Shown here: positions 7,094 to 14,229 of the stretch, piece after piece
How positions within the stretch are numbered: the stretch's first letter is position 1
How the letters are laid out: each line of letters opens with the position of its first letter
Source: an uncultured Sphingomonadaceae bacterium
Lineage (GTDB): Bacteria > Pseudomonadota > Alphaproteobacteria > Sphingomonadales > Sphingomonadaceae
NCBI GenBank assembly: GCA_946479505.1
Contig: CAMLGC010000051.1
Location: forward strand, 1 to 18,036
DNA length: 18,036 nucleotides
Reading direction: 5' to 3'
The notes under the pieces: generated by a model
What the model saw: only the letters and a program-made list of their open reading frames with translations
Told to the model about the DNA's origin: nothing
The model's database searches: none
Translations under genes and position numbers: made by a program

Positions 7094-7909
7094 TTGGATC
7101 AATTAGCCGAACGAAGCCGCGCCGCCTTCGGCACAGCCGCCCTGCACGATCGAATCGAGGCGCTGGGTCCCTGGTTCCAGAACATCCGCATCCGCGGCAT
7201 CGAGACCGCACCCGACCATTTCCTCGGCGACTATCCGGCCTTCAAGTTCGCGCGCTTCGCCGATGCGGTGCCCGAGGATCTGACAGGCAAGTCGGTGTTG
7301 GATATCGGGTGTAATGCCGGTTTCTATTCGTTCGAGATGAAGCGCCGCGGCGCCGCAGAGGTGATCGGGATCGACACCGACGAGCGCTATTTAGATCAGG
7401 CGCGCTTCGCCGCCGAGGCGCTCGGGTTCGAGGACGTCACCTTTAGAAATCTCTCGATCTACGATGTCGGCGCGCTCGGGCGGCGCTTCGATCTCGTGAT
7501 CTTCATGGGCGTGCTCTATCACCTTCGGCATCCATTGCTCGCGCTCGACCTGATCCGGGAGCACGTCGCGGGCGACCTCATGCTCTTCCAGACGATGCAG
7601 CAGGGCTCGGACGACGTACTCCACGTGCCCGACGATCATCCGTTCCACGTTCCCGGCACCGATCGCCCGCCCGGCTATTTCGACAATCCCGCCTACCCCA
7701 AAATGCACTTCGTCGAGCGCGAATTCGCGCACGATTGGACCAACTGGTGGGCGCCCAACGCCGCGTGTAGCCAGGCGATGCTGCGCGCGGCGGGCTTCAC
7801 CATCGAGGCGCATCCCGAAAGCGAAGTCTACCTCTGCCGCGTCGCGCCCGTGCCCTACGAGAAATTCGGGCCGGCGGTGGTCTATCCAGCCAAGGGGGAA
7901 GCGCTTTGA
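7094..7909 (+). CDS. SAM-dependent methyltransferase, CmoB-like (Rta_06860-type family)
   Basis: 271 aa class I methyltransferase. The SAM-binding motif VLDIGCNAGFYS is at 68-79, the acidic end of strand 2 is GIDTDERYL (92-100), and FMGVLYHLRHPLLALDLI (137-154) resembles CmoB/DUF1698 proteins. The N-terminal ALGPWFQNIRIRGIETAPDH (23-42) and C-terminal TNWWAPN with EVYLC match a family I remember as the Rta_06860-type methyltransferase of unknown substrate. No ATG lies near the expected N-terminus. TTG at 7094 is chosen because AGAGG stands 7 bases upstream and homology begins there; the frame does extend further back. The stop overlaps the start of the glycoside-hydrolase-like gene as TTGA. 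O-methylation of a sugar is a reasonable guess from the neighbours, not a demonstrated role. Confidence 0.85.
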   Translation: MDQLAERSRAAFGTAALHDRIEALGPWFQNIRIRGIETAPDHFLGDYPAFKFARFADAVPEDLTGKSVLDIGCNAGFYSFEMKRRGAAEVIGIDTDERYLDQARFAAEALGFEDVTFRNLSIYDVGALGRRFDLVIFMGVLYHLRHPLLALDLIREHVAGDLMLFQTMQQGSDDVLHVPDDHPFHVPGTDRPPGYFDNPAYPKMHFVEREFAHDWTNWWAPNAACSQAMLRAAGFTIEAHPESEVYLCRVAPVPYEKFGPAVVYPAKGEAL

Positions 7910-8826
7910 TCGAAGCCGCGATGATCTGGAACGAGCCCAACAACAAGTCGCATTGGGATCCGCAGTTCGACCCCGATTGGTCGATCTATGCCGATATGGT
8001 GCAGCGCGCCGGCGCGGCGATCCGCGAGATCAATCCGCACGTGACGCGGGTGCTCGGCGGCATGTCGCCGATCGACCCGCACTGGGTGAATTTGATGCGC
8101 GGCCACGGCGCGCTCGATGCAGTCGATGTGCTTGCGGTGCATGGATTTCCGCTCGACTGGAATCTGTGGCCGATCGACGCCTGGCCCGCCAAGATCGCCG
8201 AGATCGAAGCCGTCGCCGCGGGCAAGCCCGTCTGGGTCACCGAGGTCGGTGTCGGGTCGTTCGGCGCGGAAGAGGTGCAGGTCTTCGGCGTGCAGAAGAC
8301 CGCCGAGCTGCTGATCGGACGCGCGCCGCGCATCTTCTGGTACTCGCTGTTCGATTTGCCGCAGGAATGGGGCGCGACCACGCGCCACCGCGAGGCGGAA
8401 GGATCGAGCTATTATCGCCATTTCTACATGGGGCTGATCCGCGCCGACGGCACGCCCAAGCTCGCGCTCGACGAATATGCCAAGGTCGCCGACAAGATGG
8501 GGCTGATGCAGTGGTTCCATTTCGAGGACCCGCGGCTCGACGAGGCGGTCGCCTGGATGAAGCGGCTCGGCGTTCGGCAGCTCCGTACCGGCCTCTCCTG
8601 GGCGGACAGCCTGCGCCCCAATGCTATCGACTGGTTCGATCGGCAGATGGAGGCGCTTGCCGATTTCGACGTGACGCTCACCTTCTGCTTCACGCCCGAA
8701 CAAGCGGGGGCGGGCGCGCATCATACCAGCCCGCCCTACGAGCCGCAGCAGTTCGCCGATTTCTGTGCCTGGATGATCGATCGCTACGCGCCCGCACTTC
8801 CCGGCCGCGCAATCGCAGGGGCGTGA
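7906..8826 (+). CDS. Glycoside-hydrolase-like (GH39/clan GH-A) protein with circularly permuted barrel
   Basis: 306 aa, no signal peptide, so probably cytoplasmic. It opens with IWNEPNNKSHWDP: the clan GH-A acid/base motif (E10 in NEP), which normally lies in the middle of the barrel, is at the N-terminus. In order come strand-like segments TRVLGGMSP (47-55), DVLAVHGFP (74-82), PVWVTEVGVGS (108-118, nucleophile candidate E113) and RIFWYSLFDLP (142-152). Then come MGLMQWFHFED (198-208), GVRQLRTGLSW (222-232) and DVTLTFCFTPE (255-265), which look like strands 1-3 of a GH39 barrel. The start is TTG at 7906, with a strong GGGGGA site and TTGA coupling to the methyltransferase stop. Both catalytic glutamates remain, so it may be an active glycosidase or a transglycosylase. 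Substrate unknown. Confidence 0.8.
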   Translation: MIEAAMIWNEPNNKSHWDPQFDPDWSIYADMVQRAGAAIREINPHVTRVLGGMSPIDPHWVNLMRGHGALDAVDVLAVHGFPLDWNLWPIDAWPAKIAEIEAVAAGKPVWVTEVGVGSFGAEEVQVFGVQKTAELLIGRAPRIFWYSLFDLPQEWGATTRHREAEGSSYYRHFYMGLIRADGTPKLALDEYAKVADKMGLMQWFHFEDPRLDEAVAWMKRLGVRQLRTGLSWADSLRPNAIDWFDRQMEALADFDVTLTFCFTPEQAGAGAHHTSPPYEPQQFADFCAWMIDRYAPALPGRAIAGA

Positions 8827-8827
8827 A

Positions 8828-9361
8828 TCACCTTTTATCCGGATCGGGCTCGCTCCGATCGAGCGCGTCGAGCACCTCCGAAGGCTCCACGTCGCGTTCG
8901 ATCTCGCGAAACTCGGGGTCTTCGACGGCGACCCCGAGATGCTCGGCGACGCGATCGACGAGCGCGGCGAGCCGGGTCAGCTCGTGCTCGGCGAGAAGAT
9001 TGATGTGGAGATCGAGATCGGCGCGCTTTTCCGCAGCCCGGGCCATGCGGTTCTGGGTGATGAGGACGAAGGTCGAGAGGAAGATGGCCTCGACCGAGGC
9101 CTCCATCGCGAGCACGACGAAGCTGGGGTCGAAGCGCGGCAGGCCCGGAACCCAGCCAAGGTTGATCGCGATCCACGCAGCATACACCACGACGTGGATC
9201 GCAACGAAGCGCATCGAACCGACGAACGCGGTGATGCGGCGCGCGAGCCGCTCGCCCAACGGCGCATCCTCGATCTCGCGCCGGCGGCGGGAGGCGAGCA
9301 CCGCGATATTCTCGCGCAGCGCCTCGTTCATGCCGGGCAGGGGAGGGAGATCGCCGTCCAT
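8828..9361 (-). CDS. DUF1003 domain membrane protein
   Basis: 177 aa. Two membrane segments are visible, about 50-68 (RFVAIHVVVYAAWIAINLG) and 81-102 (FVVLAMEASVEAIFLSTFVL), separated by the typical short loop with PRFDP. ITQNRMARAAEKRADLDLHI at 101-120 and a charged cytoplasmic tail follow. This is the DUF1003 layout; the family's function is not established. It ends one base after the convergent glycoside-hydrolase-like gene and lies on the opposite strand to the rightward cluster genes. It is probably unrelated to the glycan pathway and may be transcribed with the SWIB gene 28 bases upstream. The ATG at 9361 lacks a clear Shine-Dalgarno sequence; the ATG at 9331 is an alternative start. 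Confidence 0.85.
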   Translation of the reverse strand: MDGDLPPLPGMNEALRENIAVLASRRRREIEDAPLGERLARRITAFVGSMRFVAIHVVVYAAWIAINLGWVPGLPRFDPSFVVLAMEASVEAIFLSTFVLITQNRMARAAEKRADLDLHINLLAEHELTRLAALVDRVAEHLGVAVEDPEFREIERDVEPSEVLDALDRSEPDPDKR

Positions 9362-9389
9362 TGTGTGTCGGCTGGGAGCCGCGGCGCGC

Positions 9390-9644
9390 TCAGCTCAGAT
9401 GCGCGTTGAGATGCTTGTTCATCTCGAACATCGTCACCTTCTTTTTCCCGAACACCTTCTCCAGCGCGCCATCGGCCAGGATTTCGCGCCCGTCCTTCGG
9501 GTTCTGGAGGTCCTTGCGCTTGATGTACTCCCACACCTTGCTGACGACCTCGGTGCGCTTCAAGGGGGCGTCGCCGACGACCGCGGCCAGTTCTGGCGAG
9601 GGCTGGACGGTCTTGTGTGCGCCGCCGGTTTTGTTCGTGGCCAT
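9390..9644 (-). CDS. SWIB/MDM2-like domain protein
   Basis: 84 aa, almost entirely one SWIB domain: LKRTEVVSKVWEYIKRKDLQ at 28-47, NPKDGREILADGALEKVFGK at 48-67 and VTMFEMNKHLNAHL at 70-83. Stand-alone SWIB proteins of this size occur in many bacteria and are thought to bind nucleic acid or act on chromatin-like structure; the partner is unknown. The frame is open to 9725, but the ATG at 9644 is preceded at 6 bases by AGGAGA, a strong ribosome-binding site, and gives a family-length protein. It is divergent from the alcohol dehydrogenase gene with a 79-base gap and is followed by the DUF1003 gene. A glycan-pathway role is not indicated. Confidence 0.9.
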   Translation of the reverse strand: MATNKTGGAHKTVQPSPELAAVVGDAPLKRTEVVSKVWEYIKRKDLQNPKDGREILADGALEKVFGKKKVTMFEMNKHLNAHLS

Positions 9645-9723
9645 CGGGACTCTCCTCGTCAGGGGTGTGCCGCGACAATCGCTGCTGCCCCGGAAGGTTG
9701 CATATCGTACGCAAGGAGCCTTC

Positions 9724-10692
9724 ATGGTTGAAACGATGCGTGCCGCAATTCTCGCCGGCCCCGGCGAGATGCGGACCGAGACTTTGGCCCTTCCCGAGCC
9801 CGGAGCGAACGAGGTCCGGATGCGACTGGAAGGCTGCGGCGTCTGCGCATCGAATCTCGAGCCGTGGGCGGGGCAGGAGTGGATGACCTATCCCGGCGAG
9901 CCTGGCGGGCTCGGCCATGAAGGCTGGGGCGTCGTCGACGCCGTCGGCCAGAGCGTCGAGAACGTGCGGATCGGCGATCGTGTTGCCGCGCTCTCCTACC
10001 ACGCCTTCGCGGATTACGACCTCGCCAGGGTCGATGCGCTGGTGAAGCTCCCGCCCGAGCTCGACGGCCGGGCCTTTCCCGGAGAGCCGCTCGGCTGCGC
10101 GTTCAACATCTTCCGCCGCAGCGACATCGCCGCCGGTCAGATGGTGGCGATCGTCGGCATCGGCTTTCTCGGCGCGATCCTGACACGGCTTGCGAGCGAG
10201 GCGGGCGCACGTGTGCTTGCGATTTCAAGACGGCAGGAATCGCTCGATCTCGCACGCGAGTTCGGCGCCGCCGAGACGATCGCGATGGACGATCATCGGG
10301 CGATCATCGAACGCGTCCGTGCGTTCACCGGCGGCCGGATGTGCGATCGCGTGATCGAGGCGGTGGGCAAGCAATGGCCGCTAGACCTCGCCGGCGAGCT
10401 GGTGTGCGAAGGCGGCAAGCTGATCGTCGCGGGCTATCACCAGGACGGTCCGCGGCAAGTCAACATGCAGATGTGGAACTGGAAGGGCATCGACGTCATC
10501 AACGCGCACGAGCGCGATCCCGCCGTCAGTCTCAGGGGCATGCAGGAGGCGGTCGATGCGGTTGCGTCGGGGCGGCTCGATGCCGAGCGGCTCTATACGC
10601 ACCGCTACCCGCTCGAGCGGCTCGACGAGGCGCTCGATGCCACGCGCGACAAGCCCCGGGGCTTCGTCAAGGCGCTGGTGACTTTCGCATGA
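9724..10692 (+). CDS. Medium-chain (zinc-binding) alcohol/polyol dehydrogenase-like protein
   Basis: 322 aa. The N-terminal GroES-like domain carries the catalytic zinc ligands of the family: C41 in GCGVCASN, H65-E66 in GHEGWG and C125 in PLGCAFN. The NAD(P)-binding domain has VGIGFLGA (144-151). The four-cysteine structural-zinc loop of classical ADHs is absent, as in several compact sugar or cyclitol dehydrogenases. It would oxidise an alcohol carbon of a sugar or polyol, or reduce the ketone. The frame is open upstream to 9361, but the ATG at 9724 has AAGGAG 5 bases before it. Its stop overlaps the start of the Gfo/Idh/MocA gene (ATGA, 10689-10692), so two redox enzymes are made together, probably for steps on the same substrate. 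Substrate unknown. Confidence 0.88.
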   Translation: MVETMRAAILAGPGEMRTETLALPEPGANEVRMRLEGCGVCASNLEPWAGQEWMTYPGEPGGLGHEGWGVVDAVGQSVENVRIGDRVAALSYHAFADYDLARVDALVKLPPELDGRAFPGEPLGCAFNIFRRSDIAAGQMVAIVGIGFLGAILTRLASEAGARVLAISRRQESLDLAREFGAAETIAMDDHRAIIERVRAFTGGRMCDRVIEAVGKQWPLDLAGELVCEGGKLIVAGYHQDGPRQVNMQMWNWKGIDVINAHERDPAVSLRGMQEAVDAVASGRLDAERLYTHRYPLERLDEALDATRDKPRGFVKALVTFA

Positions 10693-11720
10693 GCACCCCC
10701 CGCATCGGATTTCTCGGCACCGGATGGATTGGCCGCCATCGCATGCAGGCGATGATCGAGACGAGCGCAATCGAGGCGGTCGCGATCTGTGACCCGAGTG
10801 CCGAATGCGCCGCTGAAGCCGCCAAACTCGCGCCCGAAGCGCGGATCGTCGGCGCGCTCGATGAAATGTTGGGGCACGGTGTGGACGGCGTCGTGATCGC
10901 CACCCCGAGTGCGCTTCATGCCGAGCAGGCGATCCGCGCGCTCGATGCGCGCGCAGCGGTGTTCTGCCAAAAGCCGCTTGGGTGCAATGCCGACGAGGCG
11001 GCGGCGGTGGTCGATGCAGCACGGCGCGCCGACCGCCTCCTTGCGGTCGATTTCAGCTATCGCCTCACCGAAGGGATGCAGGCGATCGCCCGCCTGGTTC
11101 GCGGGCGCGAACTCGGAGACATTTTCGCCATCGATCTCATCTTCCACAATGCCTACGGCCCGGACAAATCGTGGTTCTACGATCGCGCGCAATCGGGCGG
11201 AGGGTGCGTGATCGACCTCGGGATTCATCTGGTCGATCTCGCGATGTGGATCCTGGGCTTTCCCGAAGTCGGCCGTGTCGATGCACACCTCTCTGCCAAG
11301 GGGCGGGCCATCGATCCGCGCTCGTCCGCGGTCGAGGATTATGCGACCGCGTCGATCGAGACAGCCGACACGATCGTGCGGCTCGCCTGCTCGTGGAACC
11401 TGCCCGCAGGGCAGGACGCGATCATCGAGGCGCGCTTCTACGGCACCGACGGCGGTGCGGGTCTTCGCAATGTGGGTGGTTCGTTCTACGATTTCGTCGC
11501 GGAACGCTATCGCGGCACCGCGACCGAAACGCTGGCCGAGCCTCCCGATGCCTGGGGTGGCCGCGCCGCAGCCGATTGGGCGCGGCGGCTCGCATCATCG
11601 AACGCATTCGATGGTGCGGCCGACGAGCTCGTTGCGGTCAGCCGATTGATCGACATCATTTACGCGGGCGGACGGAACAATGATTGCCGAGTCGACCCGG
11701 CGCGGGATAACCGTCCCTAA
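10689..11720 (+). CDS. Gfo/Idh/MocA family oxidoreductase
   Basis: 343 aa. The N-terminal Rossmann fold begins RIGFLGTGWIGRHR (5-18). VVIATPSALHAEQAI (68-82) and the catalytic lysine K95 in CQKPLG follow. GGCVIDLGIHLVDLAMWILG at 171-190 gives the conserved D176 and H180 of the active site. Family members oxidise or reduce hydroxyls of sugars, inositols and nucleotide sugars with NAD(P). The ATGA overlap with the dehydrogenase gene fixes the start and argues for shared function; the frame itself is open further upstream. It is the last rightward gene of the glycan cluster, and its 3' end runs into an inverted repeat at 11710-11750. The C-terminal tail (NNDCRVDPARDNRP) looks divergent and may be unstructured. 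Confidence 0.9.
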   Translation: MSTPRIGFLGTGWIGRHRMQAMIETSAIEAVAICDPSAECAAEAAKLAPEARIVGALDEMLGHGVDGVVIATPSALHAEQAIRALDARAAVFCQKPLGCNADEAAAVVDAARRADRLLAVDFSYRLTEGMQAIARLVRGRELGDIFAIDLIFHNAYGPDKSWFYDRAQSGGGCVIDLGIHLVDLAMWILGFPEVGRVDAHLSAKGRAIDPRSSAVEDYATASIETADTIVRLACSWNLPAGQDAIIEARFYGTDGGAGLRNVGGSFYDFVAERYRGTATETLAEPPDAWGGRAAADWARRLASSNAFDGAADELVAVSRLIDIIYAGGRNNDCRVDPARDNRP

Positions 11721-11750
11721 ACGGATTCGGTGTTGAACCATTTGGACGGT
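11710..11750. repeat. Inverted repeat at the 3' end of the oxidoreductase gene
   Basis: ACCGTCC (11710-11716) and GGACGGT (11744-11750) are perfect 7-base inverted arms 27 bases apart, spanning the stop codon of the oxidoreductase gene and lying just upstream of the TonB receptor gene. A smaller CCGT/ACGG pair is nested at its left end. There is no T-run, so it could be an operator of the next operon or a Rho-type stem as easily as a terminator. Confidence 0.35.
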
Positions 11751-11782
11751 CGTGCAGACCTGAGCATCAGGGAAGGGCAAGG

Positions 11783-13678
11783 GTGAACGGGGGACGGTTT
11801 CTGATCGCCGGCTTATGCGCTCTGGGAGCGTCGGCAGCGCACGCGCAGTCGATCGAGGATCTGCGTGCGCTCTCGATCAGCCAGCTTGCCGATATCGACG
11901 TGTCGTCGGTCAGCAAAACCACCCAGCCGTTGTCCGAAGCGCCCGCTGCCATCTTCGTCATCACGCATGACATGATCGCCCGTTCGGGCGCGACGACGCT
12001 GCCGGAAATGTTGCGGCTCGCCCCCAATCTCCAGGTGTATCGCAAGAACGCCGGCGACTACGCGATCACCGCGCGCGGCCTCAATGGCAACAGCCAGGCG
12101 CAGAATTTCTCCAACAAGCTGCTCGTGCTGATCGATGGGCGCAGCGTCTATACGCCGCTGTTTTCGGGCGTCTATTGGGACATGCAGGACGTTCTTCCCG
12201 AAGATATCGACCGGATCGAGGTCATCAGCGGCCCCGGCGCGACCTTGTGGGGGGCGAATGCGGTCAACGGCGTCATCAACGTCATCACGCGAGCCGCGGA
12301 TCAGACGCAGGGCCTTTACGCCAGCGCGCAGGGCGGCGCGTTCGAGCGCGCGGCGAGCCTGCGTTATGGAGGGACGCTGGGGGAGTCGCTGTCCTATCGC
12401 GTCTATGCGCGCGCCAACGACATCGACGCGACAGAGACGAGCGAGCAGCTTGCGGCAGGTGACGATTGGCACCGGTTGCAGGGTGGATTCCGCGTCGATT
12501 GGGTGCCGAGCCCGGCGGACAAGGTCACCTTCCAGGGTGACCTCTATGGCGGCCGCCGCGGCCAGCCCGGGACCGCGGACGAGGAGATATCGGGCGGCAA
12601 CCTGCTCGCCCGGTGGATCCACACCGCCACGAACGGTAACGCGCTCCAGATCCAGACCTATGTGGACCATATCGCGCGCCGCACGCGCGAGGGCGGCGGC
12701 CATTTCTGGGTCGACACGCTCGATCTCGATCTTCAGCATACGCTGTCGCTCGGCGACGACGATACGTTCGTCTGGGGCGGGGATGTGCGCGCGAGCCGCT
12801 ACCATATCGTCAGCGCGCCGCCGCTCGTGTTCGATCCTGCGCGCCGGACCTTGTGGCTGGCCAGCGCGTTCGCCCAGAACACGCTGTCGCTCACCGACAG
12901 GCTCGATCTCACGACCGGAATCAAGCTCGAGGACGATCCCTATGCCGGGACGAGCCTGCTTCCGGACGTGCTCGTTGCCTGGCAGCCGCGCGACAACACG
13001 ATGATCTGGGGCTCGGTATCGCGCGCAGTCCGCTCGCCGACGCCGTTCGACGTCGATGTGAAGGAATATCTCGGCGACCTGTTCTACCTCAGCGGCAATC
13101 CGGACTTCCGGACCGAGAAGCTCACGGCATTCGAGCTCGGAACGCGGGTTCAAGCGACCGAGGCCGTCGCGTTCTCGATCTCGGGCTATTACAATCTCTA
13201 CGACGATCTGCGCAGCATCGAGTTCTCGCCTGGAGGACTGCCTTTGTTGTGGGGCAACAAGCTCGAGGGCGACACCTACGGGGTCGAGCTATGGGGCTCC
13301 TATCGCCCCTTCGATTGGTGGAAGCTGTCGGCGAGCGTCAATCTGTTCGGAGACGATCTTCGCTTCGAGCCGGGCGCGAGCCAGGTCCTCGGCACCGCGC
13401 AGGTCGGCAGCGATCCGCGCGAGCAGGCGTCGCTCGGGTCATCGATCACGCTCGATGACGGCATTACGGTCGACGCTCGCCTGCGCCATGTCGGCGAATT
13501 GCCCGATCCGCATGTGCCCGGCTATACCGAGCTCAACGGACGCGTCGGTTGGTACGTCCGCCGTAATGTGCAGCTTTCGCTCATCGGCGAGAACCTGCTG
13601 CATCGCGGCCATCAGGAATATCCCGGCGGTAACCTGATTCCGCGACAGGTACGGGTGGGCCTCCAATGCTGGTTCTGA
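11783..13678 (+). CDS. TonB-dependent outer-membrane receptor
   Basis: 631 aa. A signal peptide is visible at 1-21 with an AHA/QS cleavage site. The mature start QSIEDLRALSISQLADIDVS leads to the plug domain: EAPAAIFVITHDMIARSGAT, then TLPEMLRLAPNLQVYR, LLVLIDGRSVYTPLFSGVYW and GATLWGANAVNGVINVITRA. A beta-barrel of alternating aromatic strands follows and ends in F631, the usual C-terminal residue of outer-membrane barrels. It belongs to the branch typified by SLEDL-type N-termini and is shorter than siderophore receptors, so a sensing or atypical substrate role is possible. The start is GTG at 11783 after a GGAAGGG site. The gene overlaps the YfiR-family gene by 13 bases. The ligand is unknown. 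Confidence 0.9.
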   Translation: MNGGRFLIAGLCALGASAAHAQSIEDLRALSISQLADIDVSSVSKTTQPLSEAPAAIFVITHDMIARSGATTLPEMLRLAPNLQVYRKNAGDYAITARGLNGNSQAQNFSNKLLVLIDGRSVYTPLFSGVYWDMQDVLPEDIDRIEVISGPGATLWGANAVNGVINVITRAADQTQGLYASAQGGAFERAASLRYGGTLGESLSYRVYARANDIDATETSEQLAAGDDWHRLQGGFRVDWVPSPADKVTFQGDLYGGRRGQPGTADEEISGGNLLARWIHTATNGNALQIQTYVDHIARRTREGGGHFWVDTLDLDLQHTLSLGDDDTFVWGGDVRASRYHIVSAPPLVFDPARRTLWLASAFAQNTLSLTDRLDLTTGIKLEDDPYAGTSLLPDVLVAWQPRDNTMIWGSVSRAVRSPTPFDVDVKEYLGDLFYLSGNPDFRTEKLTAFELGTRVQATEAVAFSISGYYNLYDDLRSIEFSPGGLPLLWGNKLEGDTYGVELWGSYRPFDWWKLSASVNLFGDDLRFEPGASQVLGTAQVGSDPREQASLGSSITLDDGITVDARLRHVGELPDPHVPGYTELNGRVGWYVRRNVQLSLIGENLLHRGHQEYPGGNLIPRQVRVGLQCWF

Positions 13679-14229
13679 CGGGCCGATTCGGCGCTCTGTG
13701 CCGCATTGGAGCAATCGGCGCGCTGCTGGTCGCCGCGGCCGGTCGTGCGGCGGTTCCGGGCAGCCAACTCGAGGCTGCGGTGAAGGCCAGCTATCTCACC
13801 AAGTTCGGGCCGTTCGTCCAATGGCCGCCCGCGGCGATGCCTGCGGGCTCGGACGCACTGCATCTGTGCGTCGTCGGGGTCGATCCGTTCGGCGAGGTGC
13901 TCGAGGCGGCGGTGCGCGGACAGCAGGTGCAGGGCCATTCGATCGCCGTGGTGCGGATGCGGGCGGTCGACCGACAATCGGCTGCATCGTGCCAGATCAT
14001 GTTTGTCGGAAAGCCCGCCGGTCAGCCGACCGCCGTGACGCTGCGCGCCGTCGCCGATCTGCCGGTGTTGACCGTCACCGATCGAAGCCGCGGCGTGAAC
14101 GGAGGCATCATCGAGTTCGTGATCGACGACGATCGCGTGCGGTTCGACGTCGATGATGTCGACGCACGCCAGAGCGGCCTTCAGGTCAGCTCCAAGCTTC
14201 TCGCGCTGGCGGTATCGGTGCGCCGCTGA
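13666..14229 (+). CDS. YfiR family periplasmic protein (DUF4154)
   Basis: 187 aa. A hydrophobic signal sequence covers about 8-28 (GALCRIGAIGALLVAAAGRA). The mature part begins with the family signature LEAAVKASYLTKFGPFVQWP (35-54). LHLCVVGVDPFGEVLE (65-80), SCQIMFVG (108-115), VLTVTDRSRG and GGIIEFVIDDDRVRFDVD follow. In Pseudomonas, YfiR is a periplasmic inhibitor of a CHASE8-domain diguanylate cyclase. Here the partner gene encodes a CHASE8-like histidine kinase. C68 and C109 are spaced like a disulphide pair I recall in Pseudomonas YfiR; a second pair is missing. The ATG at 13666 lies 13 bases inside the receptor gene, and the stop shares one base with the kinase start (TGATG). The role as periplasmic regulator is by family and context. 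Confidence 0.87.
   Translation: MLVLTGRFGALCRIGAIGALLVAAAGRAAVPGSQLEAAVKASYLTKFGPFVQWPPAAMPAGSDALHLCVVGVDPFGEVLEAAVRGQQVQGHSIAVVRMRAVDRQSAASCQIMFVGKPAGQPTAVTLRAVADLPVLTVTDRSRGVNGGIIEFVIDDDRVRFDVDDVDARQSGLQVSSKLLALAVSVRR

Noticed and set aside
7906..8826. Reading the glycoside-hydrolase-like gene as a simple truncated pseudogene
   Set aside because: The frame is intact, both catalytic glutamates are present, the start is coupled with a strong ribosome-binding site, and the C-terminal segments supply the barrel parts missing from the N-terminus.
11813..13153. Long leftward open frame (446 codons) opposite the TonB receptor gene
   Set aside because: It is antisense to a clear outer-membrane receptor, with arginine-rich, domain-free sequence typical of a shadow frame.
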